NCBI GenBank assembly: GCA_947464515.1
Contig: CANHXF010000049.1
Span: 1-9,546, forward strand
Origin: Flavobacteriales bacterium
GTDB lineage: Bacteria; Bacteroidota; Bacteroidia; NS11-12g; UBA955
DNA length: 9,546 nucleotides
Reading direction: 5' to 3'
Part shown: in pieces, positions 7,608 through 9,546 of the stretch
Position numbering within the stretch: position 1 is the first letter of the stretch
Layout: each line of letters opens with the position of its first letter
Translations under genes and position numbers: made by a program
Notes under the pieces: generated by a model
Told to the model about the DNA's origin: nothing
What the model saw: only the letters and a program-made list of their open reading frames with translations
Database searches by the model: none

Positions 7608-7672
7608 TCAATAAATAAACATTTAACTTTTGCAAAAACCCCGCATTCGCGGGGTTTTTTGTTAATAATCGC
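7590..7672 (+). repeat. 83-bp direct repeat, copy 1 (gene end, 3' UTR, terminator)
   Basis: This segment covers the last five codons, the stop, the short 3' UTR (aacatttaacttttgc) and the terminator of the first lipoprotein gene, plus gttaataatcgc. It matches 8601-8683 at 81 of 83 positions with no gap (differences at 7595/8606 and 7612/8623). Identity stops abruptly at 7672/8683. Confidence 0.95.
7634..7660 (+). terminator. Rho-independent terminator of lipoprotein gene 1
   Basis: An 11-bp stem (7634-7644 aaaaaccccgc, 7649-7659) with a 4-nt loop (attc) and a run of six T. It starts 26 nt after the stop. The A-tract opposite the T-tract would allow some activity on the other strand too. Confidence 0.9.
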
Positions 7673-7690
7673 CGCCACAGTTCAGTAGAT

Positions 7691-7720
7691 TTGGAATACT
7701 GCGAATGTTTCTTGAAATTG
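7691..7720 (+). promoter_or_regulatory. Likely promoter of second lipoprotein gene, TTG-N20-GAAATTG
   Basis: TTGGAA (7691), GCGA and TTTCTTGAAAT recur in the same order and near-identical spacing as ahead of the first paralogue (6708-6738). The conserved block ends 19 nt before the chosen ATG, against 18 nt in copy 1. The -7 box is one T shorter than in copy 1, so strength may differ. Confidence 0.5.
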
Positions 7721-7739
7721 CATCATAATGCTTAAATTA

Positions 7740-8618
7740 ATGAAAATCAAATACCTACTCTTGGCTTTAACATTGCCAATGATCACCTTTTTTGGATCAT
7801 GCCAACCAAGTGGTAGCGATAGTCCAACAAGAATCTCGTTGGAAAATGGACCCGGATTAATCAGTGCTAACACCACAGCGATGGCTGACTCATTGTTGAC
7901 ATTTTCAATTAGCGCCTCAGCCATGATGGCTATGGATTTCGCAGGCACTATACAAACAATTTCCGCCAGCTACAGCATCAATGGAAAATCTGCAGTCACC
8001 ATATTGGACTCAACTATATCAAGCTCCTCTTCATTAAGTATTTTATTCCAACATCGATTGGTTGGAAATGTAGCTGACGTTGTAAAATACACATTTGTCG
8101 CCACCGAAGTGAACGGCAACTCGGCTAAAACTTCTGTTGAAATCACCGTTAACCCCACTCCCGCGCCATTGAAAATTATTACCGAGAACTTTGTTTACAA
8201 TACCCTAGAAAGTTGGTACAAATGTGCATTCGATTTAAGCAAAGGCGTAGGCCTTACAAAATACGACACTTTGATTAGTAAAGACCTGATGGATAAAACC
8301 ATCGCCGGACCTCTCGGTGATGCCCAATTTTCAAAAAAATGGGGTTCGGGCAATTTTACTCGTTTCGTAAAGATCTCAAGCAACGACTATGTAAACGCCA
8401 AAACAACGAACGACTTATATGACCTTTGGAACTTAAATGGAATATTTGCGACCTTACAAACTGCTACACTGGCTAAGGGTGATGTGTATTTGGTGAAGTC
8501 TGGTCAAGATTTGCCATTCAACTTGTACATTATCGCAATTACAGAGATACAAGATATTACTAACATTGGCAACAACCTCGATTACGTCAAGTTCAATTAT
8601 AAGAAGATTGATAACTAA
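7740..8618 (+). CDS. Lipoprotein of unknown function, tandem paralogue 2
   Basis: The 292-residue paralogue of the upstream gene shares its layout: signal MKIKYLLLALTLP, lipobox FGSC with Cys21, Ig-like region (about 30-140) and C-terminal domain (about 145-292). Shared blocks include DSLLTFSI, DLMDK/DLMDM, QFSKxWGS, SNDxxNA, GDVYLVKSGQD, PFNLYII and the end YKKIDN. By eye the two proteins are roughly half identical. The C-terminal domain is better conserved than the Ig-like region, and this copy has small insertions (for example MMAMDFAG near residue 61). The ATG at 7740 aligns with the start and promoter spacing of copy 1; an in-frame ATG at 7728 would add four residues. Ligand or partner is unknown. 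The pair arose by an old duplication, judging from many synonymous differences. Confidence 0.88.
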   Translation: MKIKYLLLALTLPMITFFGSCQPSGSDSPTRISLENGPGLISANTTAMADSLLTFSISASAMMAMDFAGTIQTISASYSINGKSAVTILDSTISSSSSLSILFQHRLVGNVADVVKYTFVATEVNGNSAKTSVEITVNPTPAPLKIITENFVYNTLESWYKCAFDLSKGVGLTKYDTLISKDLMDKTIAGPLGDAQFSKKWGSGNFTRFVKISSNDYVNAKTTNDLYDLWNLNGIFATLQTATLAKGDVYLVKSGQDLPFNLYIIAITEIQDITNIGNNLDYVKFNYKKIDN

Positions 8619-8683
8619 TCAAAAAATAAACATTTAACTTTTGCAAAAACCCCGCATTCGCGGGGTTTTTTGTTAATAATCGC
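8601..8683 (+). repeat. 83-bp direct repeat, copy 2
   Basis: Second copy of the repeat at 7590-7672, with 81 of 83 positions identical. The 47 codons ending at the stop of each gene differ at 35 of 141 bases by my hand count, nearly all of them upstream of the repeat, so the near-identity is confined to the last codons and the non-coding tail. The two copies lie 1011 bp apart in direct orientation and bracket the second lipoprotein gene. Confidence 0.95.
8645..8671 (+). terminator. Rho-independent terminator of lipoprotein gene 2
   Basis: Same hairpin as at 7634-7660, base for base: an 11-bp stem with an attc loop, then six T. It separates the lipoprotein gene from pfkA, whose start codon lies 40 bp further on. 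Confidence 0.9.
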
Positions 8684-8698
8684 AACGAAATTTTGTCG

Positions 8699-8705
8699 TA
8701 TTTTG
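8699..8705 (+). promoter_or_regulatory. Possible -7 box of pfkA (TATTTTG)
   Basis: TATTTTG resembles TAnnTTTG with one base missing and ends 6 nt before the GTG. No well-spaced TTG was found upstream. A promoter must lie in the 40 bp after the terminator or inside the repeat, and this is the best candidate; it would make the mRNA leaderless. Confidence 0.25.
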
Positions 8706-8711
8706 TAAATC

Positions 8712-9546
8712 GTGAAAAAGATAGCAGTTCTCACATCCGGCGGCGATGCCCCAGGCATGAATGCATGCATCCGCTCTGTCATTAGAGCCTGTGCCCATTA
8801 CAATTTGGAAGTGTTTGGAATCCACAGAGGTTACCAAGGGTTGATTGAAAATGAAATCCATCCAATGACACCTAGCAGCGTGGCCAACATCATTCAAATG
8901 GGTGGAACGATTTTAAAAACAGCCAGAAGCATGGACTTTATGACACCCGAAGGACGTAAAAAAGCCCATCAGAATCTACAAAATCTGGGCATTGAAGGCA
9001 TCGTTTGCATAGGTGGAAACGGAACCTATACCGGAGCCATGATTTTTGAAAAAGAGTTTGGTATTCCTAGCATGGGTTGTCCTGGAACAATCGACAATGA
9101 TCTTTGGGGAACAGATGCCACCATTGGTTATGATACTGCAATTAACACTGCGATGGAAGCCATCGACAAAATCAGAGATACTGCAGATGCCCACAATAGA
9201 ATCTTTTTCGTAGAAGTTATGGGTCGGCATTCAGGTCACATCGCTCTCCTATCAGGCATTGCAGGTGGAGCTGAAGGTATATTCATCCCTGAACGCGGAA
9301 ACGAATTTGACGATATCGTGCATTTGTATGAATCCAAAGCCCGTAAAAAGGAATTTAGCATCTTTGTGGTCGCAGAAGGCGATGAAGAAGGCCGTGCCTA
9401 CGAAATTTCTAAACGATTCCAAGCCATTTACCCAGAAACCGATTGTAGAGTCACTGTGTTAGGTCACGTACAACGCGGCGGCAGACCGACAGCAAACGAC
9501 AGGATACTCGCTTCGCGTTTGGGAGCGCATGCTGTAAAAGCCCTAA
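8712..9546 (+). CDS. pfkA: 6-phosphofructokinase, N-terminal 278 residues (3' end outside window)
   Basis: This enzyme phosphorylates fructose 6-phosphate to fructose 1,6-bisphosphate, the committed glycolytic step, in the cytoplasm. Family motifs in order: LTSGGDAPGMN (7-17), Tyr41, Arg72, IGGNG (100-104), PGTIDND with catalytic Asp128 (124-130), GYDTA, EVMGRHSGH and VLGHVQRGGRP near the right edge. About 40 residues of a typical 320-residue protein are missing. Gly104 (not Asp) points to ATP rather than pyrophosphate as donor. Position 103, normally a Mg-binding Asp (GGDG), is Asn here. In the effector site Arg21 and Arg25 are kept, but positions equivalent to E. coli Arg54 and Asp59 are Pro and Asn, so allosteric control may differ. 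GTG is the start: an in-frame TAA lies at 8706-8708 and the GTG gives the exact family N-terminus (MKKIAVLTSGG). Confidence 0.96.
   Translation, partial: MKKIAVLTSGGDAPGMNACIRSVIRACAHYNLEVFGIHRGYQGLIENEIHPMTPSSVANIIQMGGTILKTARSMDFMTPEGRKKAHQNLQNLGIEGIVCIGGNGTYTGAMIFEKEFGIPSMGCPGTIDNDLWGTDATIGYDTAINTAMEAIDKIRDTADAHNRIFFVEVMGRHSGHIALLSGIAGGAEGIFIPERGNEFDDIVHLYESKARKKEFSIFVVAEGDEEGRAYEISKRFQAIYPETDCRVTVLGHVQRGGRPTANDRILASRLGAHAVKAL

Noticed and set aside
7634..8671. The repeated hairpins as CRISPR repeats or mobile-element ends
   Set aside because: There are only two copies 1011 bp apart, in direct orientation, each a regular terminator after a gene; no transposase or target duplication is present.
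9259..9462. 67-codon plus-strand frame near the right edge
   Set aside because: It is out of frame with pfkA, whose reading frame is conserved throughout this stretch.

Overview
The window looks like a chromosomal housekeeping segment from a member of the Bacteroidota. Supporting signs are the TTG-N19/20-(T/G)AnnTTTG style promoters, the near absence of Shine-Dalgarno sites, an RND pump with the extended loop between its last two membrane helices that I associate with this phylum, and a Bacteroidota-type 6-phosphofructokinase. I see no tRNA, rRNA, insertion sequence, phage gene or CRISPR array. I found no convincing new multi-gene system.

Layout. Positions 1-1185 (+) hold the C-terminal third of an RND efflux permease, cut by the left edge. 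It ends at a 14-bp hairpin, followed by a 49-bp perfect palindrome that serves this gene and the convergent minus-strand block. The minus-strand block, in transcription order, is lon (6596-4107), a 52-residue membrane protein (4078-3920), a 490-residue secreted protein with a degenerate thioredoxin-like C-terminus (3919-2447), and a membrane-anchored coiled-coil protein (2373-1384). The first three are tightly packed (28 nt, then 0 nt), and the first clear terminator I see downstream is the palindrome at 1250-1298.

Divergently from lon, on the plus strand, lie two tandem paralogous lipoproteins (6756-7607 and 7740-8618). Each has its own similar promoter and its own Rho-independent terminator. 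The 83-bp segments that end each copy (last codons, 3' UTR, terminator) match at 81 of 83 positions, although the coding sequence just before them is only about 75% identical. The window ends inside pfkA (from 8712), which starts with GTG.

Functionally these are separate units: envelope efflux, ATP-dependent protein quality control together with three envelope proteins of unknown role, a duplicated lipoprotein pair, and glycolysis. The points most worth following up are the homogenised 3' ends of the lipoprotein pair, the overlooked small membrane gene fused tightly to the lon cluster, and the secreted thioredoxin-fold protein that lacks redox cysteines.
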